Of a stretch of DNA of 64,000 bases, positions 15,536 to 24,465 are shown in pieces. This stretch comes from Arcobacter sp. (GTDB lineage: Bacteria; Campylobacterota; Campylobacteria; Campylobacterales; Arcobacteraceae): NCBI GenBank assembly GCA_002869535.1, contig PKUK01000008.1, forward strand, positions 302,541 through 366,540, written 5' to 3'. The notes under the pieces were generated by a model that did not search any database, was not told the DNA's origin, and saw only the letters and a program-made list of their open reading frames with translations. Each line of letters begins with the position of its first letter. The first letter of the stretch is position 1. The translations under genes were made by a program, and so were the position numbers.

Positions 15536-16080
15536 TCTTCGAAAAGCTTTGTATCTTTTCCATCAAAGCTTACTTGATTTTTCTTCTTCATGTAAGATAT
15601 GTGTTCTTCTTTAGTCATCTTATTATAAAGATTTGTTAACTCATCTCTTTGACCTAAGAAGTCATATAAAGGAACACCCATACCACATGAGTTGTTTACA
15701 TTTTCAATAGTTACTTCAAAAACTTGTCTTGCTGCTCTTTTGGTAGAGAAGTTAGAGATATACTCTTCCCACTCATCATCTCTTTCTTGTATGGCTTTTG
15801 CTTTACAATATAGTCTTAAAATATTTGCATCACCTTCAAAAGCACAGAACATGATTGTCATTCTGTTATCTTCTAGTAAGTGAGCTGCTGTTTCATTTCC
15901 ACTACAAAAGTAGTTTAGCCATAGGATTTTGTTTTCATCTATTATTTTAAAAGTATCATCTAAACCCTTTGGTGAAAGGTTTATTTTTCCATCTTTTGGA
16001 GCAGTTGAAATAAAAAACATCTTTTGATTTTCTATAAATTCTATATCTATTTTGCTAAGTTTATCTGTAATATTTGCCAT
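15532..16080 (-). CDS. Pyridoxamine 5'-phosphate oxidase-family (PPOX) protein
   Basis: A 182-residue cytoplasmic protein of the split-barrel flavin-binding PPOX class. Landmarks are FFISTAPKDGKINLSPKG near the N-terminus, ILWLNYFCSGNETAAHLLED, and RMTIMFCAFEG followed by RLYCKAKA. Members bind FMN or F420 and act as small-molecule oxidoreductases; the substrate cannot be named from sequence. It is divergent from the selenoprotein gene, with a 91-base shared promoter region. Confidence 0.82.
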   Translation of the reverse strand: MANITDKLSKIDIEFIENQKMFFISTAPKDGKINLSPKGLDDTFKIIDENKILWLNYFCSGNETAAHLLEDNRMTIMFCAFEGDANILRLYCKAKAIQERDDEWEEYISNFSTKRAARQVFEVTIENVNNSCGMGVPLYDFLGQRDELTNLYNKMTKEEHISYMKKKNQVSFDGKDTKLFED

Positions 16081-16171
16081 AAATTTCCTTTTATAATTAG
16101 ATGTAGACTTTAAGCTTTTTCTTCTTATATTTTGATAAATTTATTAATATAAAAAATTTCAAGGATATACA

Positions 16172-16426
16172 ATGAATATAGAAATATATTACTGCGGTAT
16201 GTGAAATTATCTACCACAAGCTTCTAGGTTAGAAGAGGAATTAAAGGATGATTTTCCAGATGCAAAAATAAATCTTATAAAAGGTAGCGGCGGCACGTTC
16301 ATAGTAGAAGTTGATAAAAAAGAGATTTTTAGTAAACTAGCTTTACCAAAAGAGAAAAGAAGATTTCCAAAGGATAATGAAATCAGTGACAAAATAAAAA
16401 GCCTTATTACTAATGAAGAGTTTTAA
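16172..16426 (+). CDS. SelW-like (SelT/SelW/SelH, Rdx family) selenoprotein with in-frame UGA
   Basis: Reading from the ATG at 16172 through TGA at 16202-16204 as selenocysteine gives an 84-residue protein. It starts MNIEIYYCGMU and continues NYLPQASRLEEELKDDFPDA, IKGSGGTFIVEV and EIFSKLALPKEKRRFP. This is the thioredoxin-like Rdx fold with CxxU (Cys8, Sec11) after the first beta strand, as in SelW. The match to the family continues for 73 residues beyond the TGA, so the frame is conserved rather than terminated. AAGGATATACA precedes the ATG, a SECIS-like hairpin lies just after the TGA, and a perfect terminator overlaps the final stop. Standard gene finders that stop at TGA would miss it. 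The biochemical role is probably thiol redox; its partner is unknown. Confidence 0.88.
16221..16235 (+). promoter_or_regulatory. Bacterial SECIS-like hairpin for Sec insertion
   Basis: CTTCTA pairs with TAGAAG to give a 6-bp stem with a GGT loop (16227-16229). The stem begins 16 bases after the TGA and the loop guanines lie 22 bases after it. Bacterial SECIS elements bind SelB inside the coding region just downstream of UGA, and G-rich apical loops such as the GGUC of E. coli fdhF are characteristic. The stem is short and A/U-rich. Confidence 0.6.
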
Positions 16427-16436
16427 CTCTTCATTA
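16411..16436. terminator. Bidirectional terminator after the selenoprotein gene
   Basis: Twelve-base perfect arms TAATGAAGAGTT and AACTCTTCATTA around TT, then TTTT on the plus strand. It overlaps the selenoprotein stop and lies next to the stop of the convergent aldolase-like gene. Confidence 0.8.
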
Positions 16437-16438
16437 TT

Positions 16439-17407
16439 TTACTCAGCTAGTAAGTTTCTATAAAACTCTCTATACTTAGTATCACCCTCATCTCTTGCTT
16501 TCATAGCAGCTCTTGGGTGTTCGTTTAACTGACCAGTTAGCATGTATGGAATTGAGTAACCCCAATCAAGCTCTTTTTCTAAAGGTACGATATACTCTTC
16601 TATGAACTTAAGTACTGGCATAAGTTTATATTTTGGGTTTTTCAAAAATCCAATTAAAAGCTCAAGTGGACAGTTTCCTGCCCCTCGTCCAAGACCTGAA
16701 ATAGTAACATCTAGAAAACTTGCTCCATACATCATAGCTTCAATTGTATTTGCGTATGCAAGTTGTAAGTTGTTGTGAGCGTGAATACCTATTTTTTTAC
16801 CAGTTTTTTCTGCATAACTTAAATATTTTTCTGTAAGTTTATTGATTTGTTCAGGGTAAAATGATCCAAAACTATCAGCAATATAAATAATATCAACATT
16901 TGTTTTAGCTAGTTGTTCTAGTACTTCATTTAACTCATCATCAAAAGATTTTGATATAGCCATGATATTTACAGTTGTTTCATAACCTTTTGCATGAGCC
17001 TCTTCAATTAACTCAATTGCAGCAGGAAGTTGGTGAATATATGTTGCTATTCTAATCATATCAACAACACTTTCACTTTTAGGTAATAGCTCAGATGGAA
17101 CTGTTCTACCAATATCAGACATTACTGCTATTTTCATATCTGTGTTATTTTCACCAACGATTTTTCTAATATCTTCTTCTTTACAGAAATTCCATGCTCC
17201 AAACTCATCTTCACTCATGATAGTTGGAGAGTTGTTTTTCCCTATTTCCATATAATCAACACCAGCAGCAACACAGGTTTCGTAGTGTGCTTTTATAAAC
17301 TCATCTGTAAAGTGGTAGTTATTTACTAATCCACCATCTCTAATAGTACAATCAAAAACTTTGATGTCTTCTCTAACTGATAGTATTGAACCTTTTTTTT
17401 CAATCAT
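16439..17407 (-). CDS. DRE-TIM metallolyase family aldolase-like protein
   Basis: A 322-residue TIM-barrel protein related to HMG-CoA lyase and 4-hydroxy-2-oxovalerate aldolase. The catalytic/metal motif FDCTIRDGG (Asp19, Arg23, Asp24) and the metal-binding HxH in IHAHNN are present, with GLGRGAGNCPLELL typical of the family C-terminal half. Such enzymes cleave or form C-C bonds using divalent metal. The specific substrate is unknown. It lies downstream of pepA on the same strand, 76 bases away, with a weak hairpin (17445-17461) between, so it may be read separately. Confidence 0.8.
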   Translation of the reverse strand: MIEKKGSILSVREDIKVFDCTIRDGGLVNNYHFTDEFIKAHYETCVAAGVDYMEIGKNNSPTIMSEDEFGAWNFCKEEDIRKIVGENNTDMKIAVMSDIGRTVPSELLPKSESVVDMIRIATYIHQLPAAIELIEEAHAKGYETTVNIMAISKSFDDELNEVLEQLAKTNVDIIYIADSFGSFYPEQINKLTEKYLSYAEKTGKKIGIHAHNNLQLAYANTIEAMMYGASFLDVTISGLGRGAGNCPLELLIGFLKNPKYKLMPVLKFIEEYIVPLEKELDWGYSIPYMLTGQLNEHPRAAMKARDEGDTKYREFYRNLLAE

Positions 17408-17483
17408 TGTTTATATCTTTCCCTTACATTTTTACTTGCGAAATAATACCCAAAAGGTATTCAAAATCCTCTTTAATGAAAAA

Positions 17484-18902
17484 TTAAGCCAAGTTTTTAA
17501 GAAACTCAACTGTCATTCTCACCCCTGCACCACTTCCACCATGAGGATTATAACCCCAAGATTTTTCAACAAATGCAGGACCTGCAATGTCAAAGTGAAG
17601 CCATTTTTCTTTATTTTCATCATAGATAAAGTTATCTAAAAATAGACCTGCTGTAATAGCTCCACCATATCTTGTGTTAGCGATATTACAAATATCTGCA
17701 ATCTCTGATTTGATAGTTTTTCTTAAAAATCTATTAAATGGTAAAGTTGTAGCATACTCTCCAGAGTTTAAAGCAGAACATACTGCATCTCTTTTTAATA
17801 CTGTATTATTTCCCATAATTCCTGTTGTGTATTCTCCAACACCAACAACACAAGCACCTGTTAAAGTAGCATAATCAAAAATATAATCAAAATCTTTTAT
17901 CTTATCTTGGGCATAACATAAACAATCAGCAAGTACAAGTCTTCCTTCTGCATCTGTATTTCGCACTTCAATAGTTTTACCATTTTTAGCCACAAGTACA
18001 TCATCAGGTTTATAAGCATCTCCACCTATCATATTTTCAACAGCCCCAATTACTCCATGAACTTCAATTGGTAAGTTTAGTTTTGCAACAGCATTTAAAA
18101 TACCAATAACTGCACAACCTCCACTTTTATCTGATTTCATTGTAACCATAAAATCAGCAGGTTTTAAAGACAATCCACCAGAATCATAAGTTAAACCTTT
18201 TCCTACAAGTATGATTTTTCTTGTTGCATTTTTAGGTTTGTATGTCATGTGAATTAGTTTTGGTTCATGAACACTTGCTCTTGCAACACTTAACATGGCA
18301 TTCATATGATTTTTTTCTAAATACTCTTCACCATGGATTTTACAAGTTATATTATTATCTTTTGCAACTTTTCTAGCCTCTTTAGCCATCACTTCTGGAT
18401 AAAAGTCTTGAGGTGTAGTATTTACATAATTTCTAACTTTATTTACAGAGTCTGCAATATAAGTTGATTCTTCAACTATCTTTTCTAGCTCTTTAGAGGC
18501 TTGGCAAATAATAATTAGCTCTTTTTTAATCTCTTTTTCTTTTTCACTTTTATATTTATCAAAAATATATGAACCTAAAATAGCACCTTCAACTAGAGCT
18601 TTTAGTGTTGATTTTTCTTCACCAAAAATCTCTATTTTGGCATCTTTGTATTTTGTAGAGTTAAACTTTTTGATAGCTGCTGATATTGCAATTGCTATTG
18701 CATCATAAGACTCTTCTTCACAACCTACATAAATCTTTTTTGACTCAACTAAAAATACTACTTCTTCATCTTTTGCTTTAAAGTTTAAATCATCTAAAAT
18801 CTCTTTATCATATTTACATATATTTTCTAAATCTAAAACAACTTTAATCTCAACTGCTGTATCAACTTTTTTTATATTTTCACTACTTAACGTTATTTTC
18901 AT
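17484..18902 (-). CDS. pepA: Leucyl aminopeptidase PepA (M17)
   Basis: A 472-residue cytosolic M17 metallo-aminopeptidase that removes N-terminal residues during peptide turnover. The two-metal site is recognisable from MKSDKSGGCAVIG and the NTDAEGRLVLADCL signature; the C-terminal catalytic domain occupies roughly residues 150-472. Length is normal. Its start overlaps the dedA end by 20 bases, indicating co-transcription. Confidence 0.95.
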   Translation of the reverse strand: MKITLSSENIKKVDTAVEIKVVLDLENICKYDKEILDDLNFKAKDEEVVFLVESKKIYVGCEEESYDAIAIAISAAIKKFNSTKYKDAKIEIFGEEKSTLKALVEGAILGSYIFDKYKSEKEKEIKKELIIICQASKELEKIVEESTYIADSVNKVRNYVNTTPQDFYPEVMAKEARKVAKDNNITCKIHGEEYLEKNHMNAMLSVARASVHEPKLIHMTYKPKNATRKIILVGKGLTYDSGGLSLKPADFMVTMKSDKSGGCAVIGILNAVAKLNLPIEVHGVIGAVENMIGGDAYKPDDVLVAKNGKTIEVRNTDAEGRLVLADCLCYAQDKIKDFDYIFDYATLTGACVVGVGEYTTGIMGNNTVLKRDAVCSALNSGEYATTLPFNRFLRKTIKSEIADICNIANTRYGGAITAGLFLDNFIYDENKEKWLHFDIAGPAFVEKSWGYNPHGGSGAGVRMTVEFLKNLA

Positions 18903-19578
18903 AGTTCTTTTCCTTCTTTTTTGATGCTTTACTAAAATAATAAATCATACTTCCACCAATAATGATTGCAAATGGAGCTGCAAAATACCAGTGTTCTTTT
19001 ACCCAATGAATCACTTTTAAAATCTCTTCTCCAAAATACCAAACAGGAACAATAGTAAGCGCTGCCCAACACCAAGCACTTATAAGGTTGATAAAGGCAA
19101 ACATCTTTGCACTATATCTTGTAAGTCCAATTGAAATTGGGATTATTGTTCTCATTCCATACATATATCTTTGAACAAAGATTATTGGCCAACCATATTT
19201 TTGTAGCAATAAGTGTGCCAAAGCAAACTTTCGTCTCTGCCCTGCAAATTTTTTATGCACATAAGCTTTATTAAATCTTCCTATATAAAAATAGATTTGA
19301 TCACCAACAAAGCCACCAATACCAGCTACAAAAATAGCCATATACAAGTTCATAGAGCCATCATGAGACATAAGACCTGCCATGATTAAACCTAACTCTC
19401 CTTCTAAAATAGACCAGGCAAAAAGAATAATATATCCATACTCTTTTAATAAATATAAAAATTTATTTTCCAATCCACTAACTGGTGCTTGATACAAACT
19501 ATATGCAATAAATGAAAAAAATGTCGCTACTACAACAAAAAGTATCTTACCTGAGTTATTTTTTAATCGTTTAGTCAA
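18883..19578 (-). CDS. DedA-family inner membrane protein
   Basis: A 231-residue DedA (SNARE-associated/VTT) membrane protein. Members are implicated in undecaprenyl phosphate or phospholipid translocation. Typical features are EGELGLIMAGLMSHDG, GGFVGDQIYFYIGR and VQRYMYGMRTIIPISIGLT, with membrane helices before, between and after. It sits between the interrupted trpB and pepA with gaps of 8 bases and an overlap, so it belongs to the same transcription unit. Confidence 0.9.
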   Translation of the reverse strand: MTKRLKNNSGKILFVVVATFFSFIAYSLYQAPVSGLENKFLYLLKEYGYIILFAWSILEGELGLIMAGLMSHDGSMNLYMAIFVAGIGGFVGDQIYFYIGRFNKAYVHKKFAGQRRKFALAHLLLQKYGWPIIFVQRYMYGMRTIIPISIGLTRYSAKMFAFINLISAWCWAALTIVPVWYFGEEILKVIHWVKEHWYFAAPFAIIIGGSMIYYFSKASKKKEKNYENNVK

Positions 19579-19586
19579 AAATTATC

Positions 19587-20798
19587 CTATTCAAAATTTA
19601 ATAAATCTTTTGCTTGAACCATATCCTTATCCCCACGTCCTGATAAGTTTACAATTACTGTTTTACCTTTAAATTTCTCTTTTGCTTTTTTCAAATATGC
19701 TATGGCATGTGAACTTTCAAAAGCTGGAATAATTCCCTCTTTTCTACTTAACCATACAAAAGCATCTAAGGCCTCTTTATCTGTTACTGAATCATAGTCT
19801 ACACTCTTATTTACCATATGAAAAGAGTGTTCAGGACCAATTCCTGGGTAATCTAATCCAGCACTAAAAGAGTGAGCTTCTGTTACTTGTCCATCTTCAT
19901 CTTGAAGTAAATATGAGCATTGTCCATGTAAAATACCAGGAGTTCCTTTCTCTAAAGAACAACCATGCTTATTGGTATCAATTCCTAGTCCACCTGCTTC
20001 AATACCTATACAAGTTACCTCTTCATCTTCTAAGAAGTGTGAAAAAATACCAATAGCATTAGACCCACCGCCAATACAAGCCAATACATAATCAGGTAAT
20101 CTTCCATCTTTTTGTAAAATTTGACGTCTTGCTTCCCAACCAATAACTGCTTGGAAATCTCTAACCATCATTGGGTATGGGTGAGGACCTGCAACTGTTC
20201 CTATTATATAAAAAGTATCTCTAGCGTTTGTAACCCAGTATCTAATTGCATCATTCATAGCATCTTTTAATGTTTTACTTCCTGATTAAACAGAGACAAC
20301 TTTTGCACCTAAAAGTTTCATTCTAAATACATTTAGTTCTTGTCTTTCAACATCTTTTGCACCCATAAATACTGTACACTCTAAACCCATAAGTGCAGCA
20401 ATAGTTGCAGTTGCAACCCCATGTTGACCAGCACCAGTTTCAGCTATAACTTTTGTTTTACCAAGTTTTTTAGCAAAAAGTCCTTGAGCAATTACATTAT
20501 TTACTTTATGTGCACCCGTATGGTTTAAATCTTCTCTTTTTAAATATACTTTTGCCCCTATCTCATCAGAGATATTTTTAGCATGATATAAAGGTGTATC
20601 TCTTCCAACATACTCTTTTAGAAGTTCATTTACCTCTTCCCAAAACTCTTTATCAAATCTATATTTTTCATACTGTTTTTCAAGGTCAAGTAGAATAGGC
20701 ATCAAAGTTTCTGGAACATACCTTCCCCCAAACTCTCCAAAATGACCATTTTCATCTGGATCAAATTTACTTCTTTTTGGAATATAAACTTCTCTCAT
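19587..20798 (-). pseudogene. trpB: Tryptophan synthase beta subunit TrpB interrupted by an in-frame TAA
   Basis: The 403-codon frame is complete in length for TrpB (about 400), but codon 171 is TAA (plus-strand 20286-20288). The break falls between GAKVVSV and [13 protein letters not shown], which are contiguous in TrpB. Before the stop, the PLP lysine region HTGAHKVNN and ETGAGQHG are intact; after it, the GGGSNAIG phosphate loop and the C-terminus NLSGRGDKD are intact. There is no frameshift. TrpB condenses indole with serine to make tryptophan. The residue replaced is at a variable position, so the original codon is unknown (GAA, CAA and AAA are one base away). The cause is a recent nonsense mutation or sequence error. 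Confidence 0.88.
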
Positions 20799-21340
20799 TA
20801 GATATCCAATACAGAATATACTGGGGCATGTTCAGAAACTTTTTTATCCCCTTTTAGGAATTTAAGATTAAGTAAAAAACACACTTCTACTAAATTAGCA
20901 TCAACATGTTTGATAAGTTTTGCAGCAGCATTTGCAGTTCCACCTGTTGCAATTAAATCATCAATCATTAAAACTCTTGCATTTTTCTTAGGGAAAGCAT
21001 CTAAGTGAATTTCAACCTCATCAAAGCCATACTCTAACTCATATTTTTCACAAACTGTAGTACCAGGTAGTTTTCCTTTTTTTCTAACTGGAACAAAACC
21101 AATATTAAGTCTATCAGCTAAAGCAGCACCAAAAATAAATCCTCTTGAATCAATACCTGCAACATAATCCAAATCATAAGATTTGTATCTTTCCTCAAGA
21201 TGATTCATTAGTGCTTGATATGCCTCTTTATTATTTAACAGTGTTGTAATATCTTTAAATACTATTCCCTCTTTAGGAAAATCTTTTATATCTCTTATTG
21301 AATTAAAAATTAAATCTCTATTTTCTTGTGTTAAACTCAT
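20798..21340 (-). CDS. apt: Adenine phosphoribosyltransferase
   Basis: A 180-residue cytosolic enzyme of purine salvage that makes AMP from adenine and PRPP. The PRPP-binding signature [13 protein letters not shown] is near residue 123 and the N-terminal [15 protein letters not shown] matches Apt. It shares one base with the start of trpB downstream and follows gmhA by 2 bases, so it lies inside the same long minus-strand unit. Confidence 0.95.
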   Translation of the reverse strand: MSLTQENRDLIFNSIRDIKDFPKEGIVFKDITTLLNNKEAYQALMNHLEERYKSYDLDYVAGIDSRGFIFGAALADRLNIGFVPVRKKGKLPGTTVCEKYELEYGFDEVEIHLDAFPKKNARVLMIDDLIATGGTANAAAKLIKHVDANLVEVCFLLNLKFLKGDKKVSEHAPVYSVLDI

Positions 21341-21342
21341 TA

Positions 21343-21912
21343 TTATCCTTCGTAAGCATCATCAATTAGTTGGCATATAGTATGTCCAAAAAGTATATGC
21401 ATCTCTTGTATTCTTGGAGTATTATTTGAAGGAACTATTAAGTTAACATCACAATAAGAGTCCATCTCTCCACCATCTCGTCCTGTAAAACCTATAATCT
21501 TACAACCTAAGTCTTTTCCTACTTCAAAAGCATTGATTACATTTTTTGAATTTCCTGATGTTGAAATTCCAATTAAAAGGTCACCTTCATTTGCTAAACT
21601 TTCAACTTGTCTATCAAAAACTCTATCATATCCATAGTCATTTCCAATAGCAGTAAGGGCACTTGTATCTGTTGTAAGGGCAATTCCTGGTAAGCCTCTT
21701 CTTTCAGTTTTGTATCTTCCAGTAAGTTCTGCTGCTATATGTTGAGCATCTGCAGCACTTCCACCATTTCCAAAAATCAAGATTTTATTTCCAGCTTTTA
21801 GTGTCTCAACTGCTAACTTTGAAGCTTTTTTCAATGGCTCTGTCATAGTTTCAATCACTTTTTGAATAGTCTCTAAATGTGATTGAAATTCATTTTCTAT
21901 TGTTTTCTTCAT
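21343..21912 (-). CDS. gmhA: Sedoheptulose-7-phosphate isomerase GmhA
   Basis: A 189-residue SIS-domain isomerase making D-glycero-D-manno-heptose 7-phosphate, the first step to the ADP-heptose of the LPS core. [31 protein letters not shown] and the C-terminal [15 protein letters not shown] are characteristic. It is packed with hldE and hldD on the same strand (1-base gap to hldE). Confidence 0.95.
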   Translation of the reverse strand: MKKTIENEFQSHLETIQKVIETMTEPLKKASKLAVETLKAGNKILIFGNGGSAADAQHIAAELTGRYKTERRGLPGIALTTDTSALTAIGNDYGYDRVFDRQVESLANEGDLLIGISTSGNSKNVINAFEVGKDLGCKIIGFTGRDGGEMDSYCDVNLIVPSNNTPRIQEMHILFGHTICQLIDDAYEG

Positions 21913-21913
21913 A

Positions 21914-23344
21914 TTATCTACCTAATATTCTCTCAATTGTTGAAGTTGTACTTTTACCCTCAACAAAATCAATTAAAACTGTCTCTTTAGCAATATCAGA
22001 ACCAACTACCTCTTTACCTTCATAGTCAGCACCCTTTACTAAAACATCTGGTTTAACTCTCTCTATTAACTCATAAGGTGTATCTTCATCAAATATAACC
22101 ACATAATCAACACACTCTAAAGCAGATAAAATATATGCTCTATCGTCATGGTCATTTATAGGTCTATTTTCACCCTTTAATCTTCTAACACTATCATCAG
22201 AATTTAAACCAACTATTAATATATCACCTAAGGCTTTTGCACTATTTAAATAAGTTACATGTCCTTTATGCAAGATATCAAAACAACCATTTGTAAAGAT
22301 GATTTTTTTATTTTGTTTTCTTAATCTTTTTGCTACTTTTTTTATCTCTTTTACTGTTTTTATATGTAGTTCAATAGAACTTTTATGTAAAGTTGCTTTA
22401 TAATCTTCTATCTCATCAAGGGTAACTGTTGCACTTCCAAGTTTTCCTACAACAACACCAGCTGCTAAGTTTGCAAACTCAATTGCAGAATAGATATCAT
22501 CAACCAATGCTAAAGAGTAACCAAGTGATGCTAAAACTGTATCTCCAGCCCCTGTTACATCATAAACTTCCCTTGCAACAGTTGGTTTAACTGTTACTTC
22601 TTTATCTTTAAGTACTGCAATTCCCTCTTCACTTAGAGTTATTACTGACATTTGAAGATTTGCTATTTTTTGAAGCTCTTTTAAGGCATCTCTTAAACTA
22701 TCATCTGAATTTATTTTTATACCAGTTGCTACTTCTGCTTCTTTTTTATTTGGTGTTAAAAAGTATGCTCCTGAATACTTAGCATAATTTGTACCTTTTG
22801 GGTCAACTATTACTTTTTTATTATGAGAATTTGCTATTTTAATAATTCTTTGTGTTAAATCATTTGTTAAAACACCTTTTCCATAATCAGATAATAAGAT
22901 TAAATCATATCCATTGATTATCTGTTGTAATTTAGCATACATTTTATCAGTAGAATCAAAAGAGATATTATTCTTACTCTCATGGTCATATCTTACAACT
23001 TGAGATTTTGATGCCATGATTCTTGATTTTTTAGAAGTTTTTCTTCCCTTTTGAAGTATTAAAAAACTTTTAGCATCAGTTGCATCAATTAGATATTTCA
23101 CCTCTTCTGCAACCTCATCATCTCCCACAACTGATAAAACACCAACATCAGCACCAAGGCTTAAAAGGTTATTTATAACATTACCAGCTCCACCTAAAAC
23201 TTTTGTCTCTTTTTGTACATCAATTATTTGAACAGGAGCTTCTGGTGAAATTCGATCACAAGTTCCCCATAAGTAGTGGTCGACCATCAAATCACCAATA
23301 ACTAAAATATTTGGTTTTTTATCATTTTGTAAAATTCTTTCCAT
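21914..23344 (-). CDS. hldE: Bifunctional heptose 7-phosphate kinase / heptose 1-phosphate adenylyltransferase HldE
   Basis: A 476-residue fusion. Residues 1 to about 320 form a PfkB-type kinase ([14 protein letters not shown]-like start, [16 protein letters not shown] anion hole near the end). Residues from about 340 form a nucleotidyltransferase with [17 protein letters not shown]. It phosphorylates heptose 7-phosphate at C1 and later adenylylates heptose 1-phosphate. It shares a base with hldD and lies next to gmhA, giving three ADP-heptose steps in one unit. Confidence 0.95.
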   Translation of the reverse strand: MERILQNDKKPNILVIGDLMVDHYLWGTCDRISPEAPVQIIDVQKETKVLGGAGNVINNLLSLGADVGVLSVVGDDEVAEEVKYLIDATDAKSFLILQKGRKTSKKSRIMASKSQVVRYDHESKNNISFDSTDKMYAKLQQIINGYDLILLSDYGKGVLTNDLTQRIIKIANSHNKKVIVDPKGTNYAKYSGAYFLTPNKKEAEVATGIKINSDDSLRDALKELQKIANLQMSVITLSEEGIAVLKDKEVTVKPTVAREVYDVTGAGDTVLASLGYSLALVDDIYSAIEFANLAAGVVVGKLGSATVTLDEIEDYKATLHKSSIELHIKTVKEIKKVAKRLRKQNKKIIFTNGCFDILHKGHVTYLNSAKALGDILIVGLNSDDSVRRLKGENRPINDHDDRAYILSALECVDYVVIFDEDTPYELIERVKPDVLVKGADYEGKEVVGSDIAKETVLIDFVEGKSTTSTIERILGR

Positions 23345-24354
23345 TATTTAACCTCAACTTCATATATTCTTTTTATTTCGCTTATATAATCTTTTATTCC
23401 ATCTTCCATCTCATATCTTGGCTCATAATCTAGATTTAATCTTGTCTCTTCTATATTTGCTTCTGTGTGAAATTGGTATTGTCCAACATATGGATTTGGA
23501 ATATAGTTTGTTCCTAAATTAGTTCCTAACTCTTTTTGTAAAATATCTGCAATATCTTGAAAAGATCTAGCTTTTCCAGTTCCTACATTATAAACTCCGC
23601 TTTTTTTAGGAGTTGCTGCTTTTATATTTGCTTGAATTACATCTTCTATATAGATAAAATCTCTAAGTATTTTATCACTTCCTTCAAAAAGCTTTGGTGT
23701 ATTACCTGCTATTATTTGATGTCCAAACTGTATCACTGTAGAGGCTGTTTTATTTTTATAAAACTCCCTTGGACCATATACATTAAAATATCTTAGTCCT
23801 ACAATAGAAATATCTAAATCATCTTTTAAATAATCATAAGTAATGTTATCCATCATAAGTTTTGAAAAACCATAAACATTACCTGGGTTTTCATTTCCCA
23901 CAGTTTGAGGAGATGCAGCATCCCCATATGTTGCGGCACTACTTGCATAAATCATATTTGCATTATGTCTAATTGCCATTTTTAATAAATCTTCATAGGC
24001 ATTAACATTTGTTTTTATCATCAAGTCTTGTTCACTGGCAGTTGTATCAGAGATAGCAGCTTCATGAAAAATAAAATCAAAATTATAATCTTCATCGATT
24101 TGTTTTAATAACTCTTTATCATTTATATCACCACTAATAACTGTACCCTTAAAGCCTAATAAGTTTTTATAGTGTCCAAAAGACTTTAGGTTTCCATTGC
24201 TTAGTGTTTCACCACTTCTAAATGAATCTAAAGCAATAATATTTGCCAAGGGATAGTTGTTTTGAAAATAAAAGCATAAGTTTGAGCCAATAAATCCAGC
24301 AGCCCCTGTAATTAATATAGTTTTTTCATTAAAATCGTATTCTGTATATTTCAT
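23344..24354 (-). CDS. hldD: ADP-L-glycero-D-manno-heptose 6-epimerase HldD
   Basis: A 336-residue short-chain dehydrogenase/reductase-type epimerase, the last step of ADP-L-glycero-D-manno-heptose synthesis. The nucleotide-binding GAAGFIGSNLCFYF is near residue 18, and the YGFSKLMMD stretch supplies the catalytic Tyr/Lys. It is the first gene of the hldD-hldE-gmhA-apt-trpB-dedA-pepA run and is divergent from the DNA ligase gene. Confidence 0.95.
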   Translation of the reverse strand: MKYTEYDFNEKTILITGAAGFIGSNLCFYFQNNYPLANIIALDSFRSGETLSNGNLKSFGHYKNLLGFKGTVISGDINDKELLKQIDEDYNFDFIFHEAAISDTTASEQDLMIKTNVNAYEDLLKMAIRHNANMIYASSAATYGDAASPQTVGNENPGNVYGFSKLMMDNITYDYLKDDLDISIVGLRYFNVYGPREFYKNKTASTVIQFGHQIIAGNTPKLFEGSDKILRDFIYIEDVIQANIKAATPKKSGVYNVGTGKARSFQDIADILQKELGTNLGTNYIPNPYVGQYQFHTEANIEETRLNLDYEPRYEMEDGIKDYISEIKRIYEVEVK

Positions 24355-24434
24355 ATTTACCTACTTTACATAAATGGGCTTTATTCTAGCGAAAAATAAG
24401 TTACGGTTTTATAATAAAATCAGACAATTTAAAA

Positions 24435-24440
24435 TATAAT
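24435..24440 (+). promoter_or_regulatory. -10 box for the secreted DNA ligase gene
   Basis: A perfect TATAAT 25 bases before the ATG at 24466, with ATGGAG as ribosome binding site. Confidence 0.5.
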
Positions 24441-24465
24441 TTTTTATATTATTTATGGAGTTCAT

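Noticed and set aside
20286-20288. Programmed recoding of the trpB TAA
   Set aside because: UAA is not a known recoding codon in bacteria in this context and no stimulatory structure is evident; mutation or error is simpler.
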